Positions 11,841 to 21,049 of a stretch of 64,000 bases of DNA are shown here, in pieces. A program made the translations under genes and the position numbers. Positions within the stretch are counted from its first letter, which is position 1; every line of letters begins with the position of its first letter. A model generated the notes under the pieces. The model was not told the origin of the DNA. It saw nothing but the letters and a program-made list of their open reading frames with translations, and did no database searches. This stretch comes from Chloroflexota bacterium (GTDB taxonomy: Bacteria > Chloroflexota > Anaerolineae > Caldilineales > Caldilineaceae): NCBI GenBank assembly GCA_016861025.1, contig BOKO01000002.1, forward strand, positions 310,001 to 374,000, read 5' to 3'.

Positions 11841-13100
11841 TCACATTATTTCTTTTTCCAGTTGAACGGTGCTGCCATCTGATAGTGTTACTTCCGCGCG
11901 CCAGATGTCGCCGAGATTCACAACGACCCCTTGCTGAATCCATGTTGTCTGGTAATGGAGATAAAACGGCTCGTCGTATGCCGTAAAAACCAGCCTGTCA
12001 TTACAGAAGAAGCGAACAAAGTCGATGCGTTCCGGATGTTCCGCAGCAATCCGCAGCCAACGCAAGCCTTTGTAGGTCATGGCTGGCTCAAACCCCATAA
12101 AGACAAACTGCTCCTCTACCGGAAGTTCATGAAGCGGTATGCCGATCCCGCGCGCCATGCGCCGTGCAAAGAACAGATCTTCACCCGGCGTGACTGACCA
12201 ATCTGCAGGCGGCTCCTGCTTCGTGTGGTTGTTGTAGTAACCCCATGAAGTCTGCGTGTCGAATGCAACGTCCAGGCGTCGAATGCAGGGTGAGTCCTCA
12301 TTACACACGATGGGTTTGTTTAGACCGAATGCACGCACAGCTCGGACCTGGTTGGAATATTGCTGTCTGGTCAATCCGTTTCCATGAATCAGGATCACAT
12401 CGCTTGCCTCGGCAATTTCTCTATCGTAATCGCCACCGCCCATGCTGCATCCGACTGGCAGACCACCCGATTCGTAGCGCGCCAGGTCGAGCAACGTGGC
12501 CGCGCCTTCGCTGGAAGAGACGAGGGGGCGATCACGAAAATAGCCGACATTGCATTCGTTGGCAGTTTCGATGATGACATTGGTGTAGCCGTTCTCGCGC
12601 AGAAAACGGCTGCCAGCGGTAACGGCGTTGCGAATTGTCCGCGCGTCGCGTAGCCGCGGGCTTTGACCTTGATATAACAGACTGACGATGACGATCATAC
12701 CCAGGTGATCTGCAGCTCGGATGATCGCATCCATCCGCTCTAGATACTTTTCGTCGATTGACTTTCCGTCCTCGGAATATGGATTGTTATTGATCGTTTC
12801 ATTAGCAATAGTAAGCACCGGCATGCCACCCTGGAATCCAACGGTGATGGCGCGCAGACCATAGGCGTACCATTCTGGCAGCGCCTCGATCAAATTGTGT
12901 GTGTTGCGCTCTGGATCCCACGCATCCCAACCAAAACGGGCGAACCGCGCCGGGTCTGCCTTGTCGTCAAACACGCCCTGAATGAAACGTGCGTTCATTA
13001 GCAAGCCGTGTGACCTCGGCTTCGATCCCGCAATTTCTGAGTAGATTTTTCGCCCGTTGATTAGAAAGAATTCGTCTTCGATATTGAGCGTTGTTTTCAT
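11841..13100 (-). CDS. GH-A clan glycoside hydrolase (GH5-like), intracellular
   Basis: This 419-residue protein is a TIM-barrel glycosidase by its active-site pattern. The acid/base lies in IIETANECNVG (Asn181-Glu182, the NE signature of clan GH-A) and the likely nucleophile is Glu268 in PIVCNEDSP. A small C-terminal beta domain follows (about 375-419: VVVNLGDIWRAEVTLSDG). No signal peptide is present, so it acts on an imported oligosaccharide or glycoside. It follows the two permease genes, which fits. I cannot assign the family number or the sugar; it does not look like a classic cellulase. Confidence 0.7.
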   Translation of the reverse strand: MKTTLNIEDEFFLINGRKIYSEIAGSKPRSHGLLMNARFIQGVFDDKADPARFARFGWDAWDPERNTHNLIEALPEWYAYGLRAITVGFQGGMPVLTIANETINNNPYSEDGKSIDEKYLERMDAIIRAADHLGMIVIVSLLYQGQSPRLRDARTIRNAVTAGSRFLRENGYTNVIIETANECNVGYFRDRPLVSSSEGAATLLDLARYESGGLPVGCSMGGGDYDREIAEASDVILIHGNGLTRQQYSNQVRAVRAFGLNKPIVCNEDSPCIRRLDVAFDTQTSWGYYNNHTKQEPPADWSVTPGEDLFFARRMARGIGIPLHELPVEEQFVFMGFEPAMTYKGLRWLRIAAEHPERIDFVRFFCNDRLVFTAYDEPFYLHYQTTWIQQGVVVNLGDIWRAEVTLSDGSTVQLEKEIM

Positions 13101-13116
13101 GCTTCGTCCTCAAATC

Positions 13117-13977
13117 TCAGCCTTTGACGGCGCCTGCAGTGAGACCGCTGGCGATGTATCGTTGTACAATAAAAAAGAATAAAAACGCAGGAATTGTCGT
13201 CGCAATGGCAATCGCCATGAACTCCGACATATACTGAACCCCACCACCTTCACCGATCAAATCACGCAGCCCTACCGAGATGGGTTTCCTGGCTCCAGTA
13301 GTAATCATAATCGATGCCCACAAAAATTCTTTCCATGCCAAGATGAAACTAAATGCCGCCGCAGCAACTAACCCAGGTACAGAGATCGGCAGCAAAACGC
13401 TGATAAACGTTCGCAACCTACCACTGCCATCGATTCGCGCTGCATCTTCCAACTCTTGTGGGAATGCCTCAAGAAAGTACGCGCGAAGCAGAAGAATCGT
13501 AAACGGCAGTGTCCAGGCTACATAGGAAAGAATCAACCCGGTGTATGTGTTGAGCATACCCAGATTCTTCATCCAGAAGTAAAAAGGTGCAATTGTAACG
13601 GCGCCGGGCAGCAGCTGGGTGAAGAGCAAGAAGAAAATAATTAATTTGGCGCCACGCAACCGCCGTCGTATCATGCCATAAGCGGCCAGCGCGCCGACAA
13701 GTACATCCAATACGACGGTCCACGCCGTTATAAACAAGCTGTTTGCAAAGTATTGCGCTACGGGAAATTGCCGCCATGGGATCGTCAGATTTGTCCAGAC
13801 AAAAGTTGAAGGAAACAGTGTGGGCGGACTCTGAAAGATCTCGCCGCGCGGTTTCAGTGCAGTGACAAACATCCAGTAATACGGAAAGAGCGCAAAGATT
13901 AAAAAGAGGAGCAATGCAAACCAAATGAGCATTTTGACAGTGACTGTTTGCACAGAAAAGGCTGGCTTTTTGTTCAT
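13117..13977 (-). CDS. Carbohydrate ABC transporter permease, MalG type
   Basis: This 286-residue inner membrane subunit has six helices, a long periplasmic N-terminal loop after TM1 and the EAA loop EDAARIDGSGRLRTFISVLL, all as in MalG/UgpE-type sugar permeases. The start at 13977 overlaps the previous gene's stop by four bases (ATGA). The longer reading frame to 14076 would run through that gene. It pairs with the MalF-type subunit just upstream and the binding protein before it. No ATPase gene is in the operon, so an MsmX-like shared ATPase encoded elsewhere probably energises it. Confidence 0.88.
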   Translation of the reverse strand: MNKKPAFSVQTVTVKMLIWFALLLFLIFALFPYYWMFVTALKPRGEIFQSPPTLFPSTFVWTNLTIPWRQFPVAQYFANSLFITAWTVVLDVLVGALAAYGMIRRRLRGAKLIIFFLLFTQLLPGAVTIAPFYFWMKNLGMLNTYTGLILSYVAWTLPFTILLLRAYFLEAFPQELEDAARIDGSGRLRTFISVLLPISVPGLVAAAAFSFILAWKEFLWASIMITTGARKPISVGLRDLIGEGGGVQYMSEFMAIAIATTIPAFLFFFIVQRYIASGLTAGAVKG

Positions 13978-14876
13978 CGCTCCTCGCTCCTTGTCAGTCT
14001 CAAATAGACGATGGCGGCCACGGAAGCCAGCAGTAGGGTATAGATGCCCGCTGCTGCTGCATGACCAAACTTCCATTGAACAAATGCAAGTTGGTACAAA
14101 TATACTGTAATGACATTGGTTAGGTCTTTAGGTCCGCCAGCGGTCAACAGATAATTGACTTCAAAATGGCTGAGATTCCAGATCATGGATAGGGATACGA
14201 CAACCAGCAGAACAGGCATAATACCCGGCATTGTCACGTAGCGGAATACATGCCAGCTATTGGCGCCATCCACACGCGCCGCATCGATGCGATCTTGGGG
14301 GATATTCTGTAACGCCGCCAGAAACATCGTCATCTTGAAAGCATAGCTTGCCCATATCCGCACCACCAGCATCGACCACACTGGGAGCGACAATCCCAAA
14401 AAGATCATCTTTTCATCGCCTAGAAAAGAAATTGGCGACTTGATAATTCCCCATTGCATCAACACTGCGTTAATGGGGCTGAAACTGCCGCTGAACATCC
14501 AACTCCAGATAACGACAAAAACGACAGCTGGCGTTATCCACGGCAAGTACCCCAGTGCGCGTAGAAGGCCAACAAATCGCCCACTAGAGTTGAGAAGTAA
14601 GGCTGACGCAAGTCCAAGCAGAGTGCTGAAGGCATTTGCCAGTACGGCAAACAAAACAGTGTTCCAAAGGATTTTGAGAAAGCGAGGGTCAGACAGTAGC
14701 ACGATATAGTTGTCGATTCCAACATAGGGCTGAGTTTCGCGCAGCAGATTGTAGTCGAAGAAACTAAGGTAAATTCCGCTGAGGATAGGATAGATCACCA
14801 GCGCAACCAAAATGAGCAGGGCGGGTGCAATTAACGCGTAGTCTTTCAACAACTCGATGTTGCGTTGTTTGAGCAT
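13974..14876 (-). CDS. Carbohydrate ABC transporter permease, MalF/UgpA type
   Basis: This 300-residue inner membrane subunit has six helices (first at ~15-40: LIAPALLILVALVIYPIL) and an EAA-type loop DRIDAARVDGANSWHVFRYV. It forms the sugar channel with the MalG-type partner. I chose the ATG at 14876. The frame continues upstream to a TTG at 14927, but that stretch coincides with a GC-rich hairpin between the binding-protein and permease genes, so it is unlikely to be coding. A GTG at 14888 is also possible. Confidence 0.85.
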   Translation of the reverse strand: MLKQRNIELLKDYALIAPALLILVALVIYPILSGIYLSFFDYNLLRETQPYVGIDNYIVLLSDPRFLKILWNTVLFAVLANAFSTLLGLASALLLNSSGRFVGLLRALGYLPWITPAVVFVVIWSWMFSGSFSPINAVLMQWGIIKSPISFLGDEKMIFLGLSLPVWSMLVVRIWASYAFKMTMFLAALQNIPQDRIDAARVDGANSWHVFRYVTMPGIMPVLLVVVSLSMIWNLSHFEVNYLLTAGGPKDLTNVITVYLYQLAFVQWKFGHAAAAGIYTLLLASVAAIVYLRLTRSEER

Positions 14877-14898
14877 GACATTTTTCACCGATTCAAGG

Positions 14899-14927
14899 TT
14901 GGCCCGCCCACCGTTGAGACGGGCCAA
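14899..14927 (-). promoter_or_regulatory. Intercistronic hairpin after the sugar-binding-protein gene
   Basis: TTGGCCCG (14899-14906) and CGGGCCAA (14920-14927) are perfect complements with a 13-base loop. No T-tract follows. By position it probably stabilises the abundant binding-protein message and lowers permease expression, like the phnS-phnT hairpin. Confidence 0.5.
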
Positions 14928-14968
14928 CAGTTGAGATCGTAATTGGAGAATGTAAGCGTGGCTAAGAG

Positions 14969-16318
14969 CTATTGTCGGGCCATCTCATCCATCATCTGCT
15001 GCATTTTCTGGTTTGTCTCTTGCAACGCTTCCTCCACACTTTTCTCACCGGTGACCACCTCAATCATCATGTCGTAGATCGGTGAACCGGGCTGCGGGTT
15101 GGTAATCGATCCCCAGGCGGGGTTGGGGTGTTGTGTGGTGCGTCCATAGGGCAATGCCTTGATCTGTCCAGAAAACCACCAATCATCGGCAAAATAGGGG
15201 TCTTCGAGCGCTCCCTTGTTCGGTGAAAGTTGCCCCAACTGGATCGCCAACCGCGCCATATTTTCGTCTCTGGCTAGAAAGGCAAGCCATTGCATTGCAG
15301 CATCGACATCTCGAGTGTCATAAGTAAGGCCGAAGTAGCCGGCGCCCTGAAACGCATCCTGTGTCTTGTTACGAAGCGGTTCACGCACCCTGATAACCTC
15401 TTTTAGCTGCGGAGCGTTTGCTTCGATGAATGGGCGCAGCGTGTTTGCGGCCGGCATCATAGCAATGTGGCCCGCAGCTAACTCCGCAGCCACATCGAAG
15501 CTAGGATCCTGGAATTGAGCGATAGGGGCGACCTGGTGCACGTTGACCAGATCGTAGATAAATTGTAAGGCCTCGCGACCAGCAGGAGTGTCAATTGTGG
15601 CCTGAGTGTAGGTCTCGTCCATGAAAGAGCCCCCAGCCTGCCATAGCCAGGAGTAGAATGCCTGCGCCAGGTCTGGAAGGAACGCCATTCCATAACGTGT
15701 CACATTGCCATTCTCATCGCGTATTGTTAGCGCTTTGGCGTACTCCACCAGATCATCCCAAGTCTGCAATCCTTCTGGATCAAGGCCAGCTTCCTCAAAG
15801 AAATCTGCTCGATACAACAAGGGGTAAATGCCAATGCGCCAGGGTACGCCGTAAAGATGCCCTTTGTACTTTACATCTGCCAATGAACTCGCAAAAAATC
15901 GATCTTCCAGGTCAGGAATGTACTCGGCGACAAGGTCTTCAATTGGGCGCGTTCCATATTTGCCTCCCCCAATATCAGAGTACGTGTACGCCCAAAATAA
16001 GTCTGCAACATCCGGGGCGCCGCCGGATACGTGCCAGAGATTGATTTTCTCACGCGCTTGACTCCAGTTGAGAATCTCGTAGTTCACTGTAATGCCGGTT
16101 TCGGCTTTGAACTCGTCCGCCAGCTCGCGCAAGAGTGTATCCTGCGTTTGAAAATCGGCGTAGTTTTGCATCGTAAAGAAAACTTCCCGCTTTTCTCCGC
16201 TTCCCACAGACGCTGGCTGTGCGCCGGTTTCACTCGTCACGATTGCCGGTGCACAGCCGACGACGAGTATAGCTGCCACACAAAACAGCAACACAATCGC
16301 AAATAAGCGCCTTTGCAT
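14969..16318 (-). CDS. Carbohydrate ABC transporter substrate-binding lipoprotein
   Basis: This 449-residue family 1 extracellular binding protein has a signal peptide ending in the lipobox LVVGC (Cys22). The mature domain starts after a short linker with VFFTMQNYADFQTQD and has the WDDLVEYAKALT and AGHIAMMPA features common to oligosaccharide-binding proteins. AAAGGGG precedes the ATG. It would present a sugar to the two downstream permeases. The ligand is unknown; the intracellular GH-A glycosidase in the same operon suggests a disaccharide or short oligosaccharide. Confidence 0.88.
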   Translation of the reverse strand: MQRRLFAIVLLFCVAAILVVGCAPAIVTSETGAQPASVGSGEKREVFFTMQNYADFQTQDTLLRELADEFKAETGITVNYEILNWSQAREKINLWHVSGGAPDVADLFWAYTYSDIGGGKYGTRPIEDLVAEYIPDLEDRFFASSLADVKYKGHLYGVPWRIGIYPLLYRADFFEEAGLDPEGLQTWDDLVEYAKALTIRDENGNVTRYGMAFLPDLAQAFYSWLWQAGGSFMDETYTQATIDTPAGREALQFIYDLVNVHQVAPIAQFQDPSFDVAAELAAGHIAMMPAANTLRPFIEANAPQLKEVIRVREPLRNKTQDAFQGAGYFGLTYDTRDVDAAMQWLAFLARDENMARLAIQLGQLSPNKGALEDPYFADDWWFSGQIKALPYGRTTQHPNPAWGSITNPQPGSPIYDMMIEVVTGEKSVEEALQETNQKMQQMMDEMARQ

Positions 16319-16396
16319 GACGAATCCCCTTTCTCAATAGCTCATCAACCGTAACATCCATACTGTTTCTGTTCATTGTTGACACGAATGGATGTG

Positions 16397-17362
16397 TCAA
16401 TGGCAGATTCTTCCACGGATTAACTCTGGCGCATGACCGGGAGGGTTTGGCCCCGTCCAGCGCTCATCGACTTCTTCAGAGGCCAATTGCCACCGCGTAT
16501 CAATTGAAATACGAACCTCATCGGAGAGGTTGTCCAGGCTGGCGTGAACTGTATAGATGGTGAAAATCAAGACATCACCTGCACGGAACGAGGCAGTCAG
16601 CCACCTCCCTCCCAATTCTGCGCGCAGGGCAACCGGATCTTCCGAAAGACGCCCGCTCCACACCAATGGATCCTCCGGCGAACGATACCCGCTGTAGCGT
16701 AGTTCACCCGAGGCCCATTTCTCGGCGTCTGGATAGTTTGCACAATACGCATCTACATCGAGATCGGAGTATTCATGTCGCAACTTTTCGATGTGGTGAG
16801 ATTTTTCAAGCACCATCAAGCCACCGACGTGATATGGTATATCACCCAATGGAATCCATGTCGTAAAAAGGTTCTTTGTACCGCGATTCATGAAAACGCT
16901 GTCACAATGTGGGTGGGTGCCACTGACAGGCGCTGGCTGCCTTGCACGCAGAATAATTCGCTCGAAGTAGCGAACGTCTCCGCCAAGCATTTCACGGAAA
17001 AGGTTGGGAAGCGCACCTTCCGTCATGATCTTGACAACCCATGGATTTTCGCGGGTCAACTCTGGCTTTGTGCGATACGGGATGTCATCGAAATTCCTGC
17101 CGATGATCGCTTTTGCTTGCATTACAGGAAAGGAAGGATCAATATCACCATTCTGCGCCATCGTCTCCAAAACGACTTTACGCGCAGACAAGATGTCTTC
17201 CCGATTCAGAAAACCTGGCAGATATACGTAGCCGTCGCGATCCATTCGTTGCTTCACTGCGATTGGGTTGTCTGCAATGTCTGACGAGTCGAGCAGCTCG
17301 CCAAACGCCTCTGGGCTGTTGTCTAGCGCAAGACCGCGCGATGTAAGGTGGGTTACGACCAT
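16397..17362 (-). CDS. Phytanoyl-CoA dioxygenase (PhyH) family Fe(II)/2-oxoglutarate oxygenase
   Basis: This 321-residue non-haem iron oxygenase would couple 2-oxoglutarate decarboxylation to hydroxylation or oxidative demethylation of a small molecule. The iron triad is visible: HPHCD (His152, Asp154) and distal His273 in TVHASLDN. The arginine for 2-oxoglutarate follows in VRISIDTRW (Arg284). AAGGAG lies eight bases before the ATG. It is the first gene of the minus-strand carbohydrate operon, directly downstream of a palindrome. PhyH proteins in such loci are mostly uncharacterised; the substrate may be the imported sugar or an O-alkyl derivative (inference). Confidence 0.82.
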   Translation of the reverse strand: MVVTHLTSRGLALDNSPEAFGELLDSSDIADNPIAVKQRMDRDGYVYLPGFLNREDILSARKVVLETMAQNGDIDPSFPVMQAKAIIGRNFDDIPYRTKPELTRENPWVVKIMTEGALPNLFREMLGGDVRYFERIILRARQPAPVSGTHPHCDSVFMNRGTKNLFTTWIPLGDIPYHVGGLMVLEKSHHIEKLRHEYSDLDVDAYCANYPDAEKWASGELRYSGYRSPEDPLVWSGRLSEDPVALRAELGGRWLTASFRAGDVLIFTIYTVHASLDNLSDEVRISIDTRWQLASEEVDERWTGPNPPGHAPELIRGRICH

Positions 17363-17397
17363 TGGTATGCTCCTTCTTAAGGCGAAACTAAAAATGT

Positions 17398-17420
17398 ATG
17401 CAAAATATAAATATTTGCAT
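17398..17420. promoter_or_regulatory. Palindrome upstream of the carbohydrate operon, candidate GntR operator
   Basis: ATGCAAA (17398-17404) and TTTGCAT (17414-17420) are exact complements around nine A/T bases. It lies 36 bases before the PhyH start codon, in AT-rich DNA that also must hold the promoter. A further half site, AAATGCAAAA, begins at 17438. FCD-type GntR regulators bind such short symmetric sites, and one is encoded in the operon. Confidence 0.5.
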
Positions 17421-17649
17421 TGAAAATAAGATACACTAAATGCAAAACAATGTCAAGCACAATTTTTCGAAGACATTCTGGGTTTTGCAAGATTGTCAAT
17501 GGATGCAAGCTTGAAGTTCAGCAGATGGGCAGCGTCCGTTCCACACCCCTCCCGATTGGATTGTGGAATGGGGGGACATGCACAGATAGTTCAAAATAGA
17601 ACTTGTGAGCGATATGAGAGGGGAAGAGAAGGCTGTGACTTGCCCTCTG

Positions 17650-19320
17650 TCAACGCAAATACGGCAAAAATGCCACAAGAATCTGCGCTAGCAGAATTTT
17701 GGCGATGGTCGCCATCGGGAAGGCGAGGGCGTAGCCGTGGTTGGGCAGGTCGTTGCGCGCCTGCGTCAGCGCCGTGGCTTGCACTGCTGGCTGCGTATGC
17801 ACGGCGGAGACGATGCCGGTCAGCACACCGAAGGGCAGCTTGAACCAGCGATAGCCGATCCACAAGACGAGCAGGGGCGTCACCAGCGAGATCACTGCGC
17901 CCGCCAGCAGGATAGTCAAGCCACCTTCCTGGCTGAGTGTGGCGAGGAAGGTGTAGCCGGAACGGATGCCGATGCCTGCCAGCAGGATGGTCAGCCCAAG
18001 CTGACGCAGCGTCAGGTTGGCGCTGTACGGAACGCTCCAGACCACGGGGCCGGTGCGTCGCAGTGCGCTCAGGATCAATGCAACAATCAGTGGGCCGCCC
18101 GCCTCGCCCAGCTTGAACTCAATGCCGCCGGGCAGAGTGATCGGGATCATGCCGATCAGCAAGCCGAGCGTGACGCCAAGCCCCAGCGCACCAAAGTTGA
18201 TCTCGCTTAGCTTTTTGTATGAATCGCCGAAATACTCGCTCAGTGGGCGCACCTGGCCGCGCGGCGCCACGAAGCGCACGCGGTCGCCTAACTCCAGCAC
18301 CAGATCGTCGAACGCCAGCAACTCGATGTCGCCGCGGCGCACGCGCGTCACGATGGCGCCGAAACGGTGCGGCAGGTCGAGATCGGCGAGCTTGCGCCCC
18401 ACCAGATCAGGATTGGAGACAAAGACGCGGCGAAAATCGTAGGCGCTGCGGTCGAGGTCGAGTTGCTCCGTCGCCCGCTCGCCAAGCTCTCTTACCACGG
18501 GGTCGACATCCTCCGGCGTACCGATCACGCTGATCAGATCGCCTGGCTGCAGGATTGTCTCGGGGATGGCAAGCTCGATATGGTCGCCATGATGATTACT
18601 GTGGCGGACGCGCCCGAAGATCACGCGCCAGCGTCGGTTTTTGCTCAACTCGCTGAGCGGTTTGCCGATAAATGCCGGGTTGGTGACACGCGCCGTCACG
18701 TTGTAAATCTCTTGCTCGACTGGAAACATGTCGCGCACGGCTTCGGCGTCCTGCTTGTAGTTGATGCGCCAGACGCGCTGCATGAGCAAGATGATCAGGA
18801 TTGGGCCGATTACGCCCATTGGATAGGCGACTGAGTACCCGACGACAGGTTCTGTGCCCGCGCCCGAATTAAGTGCAAGCAGCGGACTGTGGCTGACATA
18901 ACTCAGCACCTGCGCCAACGCGGGTGTATTGGTTAAGGCGCCTGTGAAAACGCCTGCGGCCACGGTCGATTTGAGATTCAGCAAAGTCGCCTCAACGACG
19001 ATGAGGATCGCTGCGATGATCAACACCGCCGCCACCATTAAATTGTCGCGCAATCCGCTGCGCGAAAACGACGCAAAGAAGCCGGGGCCACTCGCCAGCC
19101 CAACCGAATAGACAAACAGGACAAGCCCCAGCGAAATCAGTTCGGCGGGCAACGTCAACCGTGGGTCGAGCGCACCAAACGCCAATCCAACAAAGAGCAC
19201 CGCCGCAATCCCCAATCCGGTGCCGCGAAAGCGGATTTCGCCGACGTAGTACCCAATCGTGGAAACAAGAAAAAGCAGCAACAGTGGATGTTCGACCAGT
19301 AACTCGATGAGAAAATGCAT
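17650..19320 (-). CDS. AspT/YidE-YbjL family transporter with two TrkA-C domains
   Basis: This 556-residue membrane protein has two hydrophobic blocks of about five helices (residues 1-185 and 375-556). They flank two cytoplasmic TrkA-C/RCK-C domains (about 200-285 and 290-370), the standard layout of the aspartate:alanine exchanger family and of YidE/YbjL. Repeats of the family motif appear as AGVFTGALTNTPALAQVL in the first half and TGIVSAVHTQPAVQATA in the second. Substrate is unknown; dicarboxylates or amino acids are known for relatives. It stands alone, 37 bases after the kinase gene start region on the same strand, so cotranscription with the kinase gene is possible. Confidence 0.85.
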   Translation of the reverse strand: MHFLIELLVEHPLLLLFLVSTIGYYVGEIRFRGTGLGIAAVLFVGLAFGALDPRLTLPAELISLGLVLFVYSVGLASGPGFFASFSRSGLRDNLMVAAVLIIAAILIVVEATLLNLKSTVAAGVFTGALTNTPALAQVLSYVSHSPLLALNSGAGTEPVVGYSVAYPMGVIGPILIILLMQRVWRINYKQDAEAVRDMFPVEQEIYNVTARVTNPAFIGKPLSELSKNRRWRVIFGRVRHSNHHGDHIELAIPETILQPGDLISVIGTPEDVDPVVRELGERATEQLDLDRSAYDFRRVFVSNPDLVGRKLADLDLPHRFGAIVTRVRRGDIELLAFDDLVLELGDRVRFVAPRGQVRPLSEYFGDSYKKLSEINFGALGLGVTLGLLIGMIPITLPGGIEFKLGEAGGPLIVALILSALRRTGPVVWSVPYSANLTLRQLGLTILLAGIGIRSGYTFLATLSQEGGLTILLAGAVISLVTPLLVLWIGYRWFKLPFGVLTGIVSAVHTQPAVQATALTQARNDLPNHGYALAFPMATIAKILLAQILVAFLPYLR

Positions 19321-19356
19321 AAGTTAGCCATTCGATGTCAGGAGGAAACGGTTCAA

Positions 19357-20895
19357 TCAAACGTTTCGGTTGATCGGGAGATAGAGGTGGACAATAACGC
19401 CGGGCGAGTCATCGCGATTGGTGATGCGACAGTCGCCGTTATGCTCCCACAAAATCGACGCCACCAACGGCAACCCAAGCCCCATCCCCTGCACTTCGCC
19501 GGTGAAATAGCGTTCACCTTGATAGTAGGGCAACCAGACGCGGTTCAGTTGGTCTGGCGAAAGGTGGATGCCATCGTCTTGAATATGCAGGGCGAAGCGA
19601 TCTCCTTCCAGCACCGCCTTGATGGTCACAGTCGGCTGATGTTGCGGGTGAAACTTTTTTGTGTTTTCGAGCAGCTCGAACAAGATCGCCTCTATCTCAC
19701 GCGCTGTCAGCGGCAGGCAGGTCTCTGCAGGCGCATCGAGTGTGACGGAAACCTGGTTCAATTCAAGATGGCCGGCGACCTCGTTCACCAGCTCAATCAG
19801 ACCATCGACGCAGAATGGCTCGCCAATGCTCGCAACGGTGGACATCGTCGTGGCGTATTGCAACACATCGCTGATGGCTGCGGAAAGCCGTTGAGCGCCG
19901 CTCGACGCCATTTCGATCAGGTCGAGGAGTTCGTTGGCAGACACTGCGCTTTCGACGCTCATCGCCAACAGCTCCATGCTTCCCTGCATCATGTGCATTG
20001 GCGTGTTGAGTTTGTGCATCACCATCGTGTGAAACGACCACATATCGCGCAGGCCGGTCTTCAATCCGGTGACATCGCGCAGCCGCACCAGCCGTCCGGT
20101 CTCCTCAATGCGGAAGCGCCCAAAGATGGTGACCTCGATCCAATTCACCGGCGACGTCGGCGTCTCCGGGGCAATCAGAAACAGGTTCAGATCGTTGCTT
20201 GCTGACTTCGACGTTCCGGCGTCAGCGCTGCCGGGCGGGATGTTCGGCCATTGACTCCATAGTTCTTTCGGTTCACAGTTGAAGCGTTTTTGCACTGTTG
20301 CCAGAAAGGAGGGTTTTGTTTCGCGATAAGCAGGCTCTAACTCCAAAATCGACTGTGCGCGGGGATTGGCGTAACGAATGGCGTCGCCGTCGAGCACCAG
20401 ATAGCCATCTTCAGCGTTTTCGACCATCCATTCGAATCGCTCGCGCTCTTCCAGCATTCGTCGGTAACGATTGAGCCGCGTCACCGTGCGCACACGCGCC
20501 CGCAGTTCACCTGAATCAAACGGCTTTGAAACAAAGTCGTCGGCGCCGCTCTCGATGCCTTGCAACCTTGATGGGCGGTCATCCAACGCTGTGACCATGA
20601 TCACCGGGATGTGCGTCAGCTCGGGATCGGCGCGCAGACGCCGGCACACCTCGAACCCATCGATGCCCGGCATCATGACGTCGAGCAGAATCAGATCTGG
20701 ACGAAGCCTGGCGGCTGCTTCAAGCGCCTGGATGCCGTCGTTGGCGAAGTGTAGTTCGTATGCTTCGGAAAAGAGTAGCGCCTCCAGGGTCTCGCGACCG
20801 GCCAGCGTGTCGTCAACGACCAGCACGATGCTCTTGCCAGAGTGCGTGCTCTTGCCGGAGTGCGCTATTACACGGTTGGGATTTGAATCGGTCAT
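19357..20895 (-). CDS. Hybrid response regulator-PAS-histidine kinase
   Basis: This cytoplasmic protein of 512 residues has a receiver domain first (phospho-acceptor Asp72 in LILLDVMMP, Lys124 in VSKPF), then a PAS-like region (~155-290). A dimerisation segment follows with the probable phospho-His294 in VMHKLNTPM. The C-terminal ATPase has ELLENTKKFHP (N box), IQDDGIHLS (G1) and GLGLPLV (G2). A receiver before the kinase suggests control by another kinase. No membrane segment is present. The N-terminus carries HSGKSTHSGKS, produced by an 18-base tandem duplication. AGGTGG precedes the ATG. No partner regulator gene is adjacent. Confidence 0.88.
   Translation of the reverse strand: MTDSNPNRVIAHSGKSTHSGKSIVLVVDDTLAGRETLEALLFSEAYELHFANDGIQALEAAARLRPDLILLDVMMPGIDGFEVCRRLRADPELTHIPVIMVTALDDRPSRLQGIESGADDFVSKPFDSGELRARVRTVTRLNRYRRMLEERERFEWMVENAEDGYLVLDGDAIRYANPRAQSILELEPAYRETKPSFLATVQKRFNCEPKELWSQWPNIPPGSADAGTSKSASNDLNLFLIAPETPTSPVNWIEVTIFGRFRIEETGRLVRLRDVTGLKTGLRDMWSFHTMVMHKLNTPMHMMQGSMELLAMSVESAVSANELLDLIEMASSGAQRLSAAISDVLQYATTMSTVASIGEPFCVDGLIELVNEVAGHLELNQVSVTLDAPAETCLPLTAREIEAILFELLENTKKFHPQHQPTVTIKAVLEGDRFALHIQDDGIHLSPDQLNRVWLPYYQGERYFTGEVQGMGLGLPLVASILWEHNGDCRITNRDDSPGVIVHLYLPINRNV
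20829..20864. repeat. 18-base tandem duplication in the kinase gene
   Basis: TGCTCTTGCCAGAGTGCG (20829-20846) is followed directly by a copy with one change (20847-20864). In the protein this doubles HSGKS before the receiver domain. The frame is kept. Confidence 0.8.
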
Positions 20896-21049
20896 TGTGC
20901 GCCACCTGCCCTGATGCCATCTTCAACTGTGAATCGCCCAATTACGAATGAAAGCAGACCCAATATAACCGACAGATTCGACGATGCTGTCCGCCTGCTT
21001 CGTTTCAAACATCGTATATCATACTACACCCACGATGTTGCTTCGCTTT

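Noticed and set aside
17539..17568. Inverted repeat TTCCACA/TGTGGAA as a possible terminator of the AspT-type transporter gene
   Set aside because: The arms are short and no T-run follows on the minus strand; kept only as a weak possibility.
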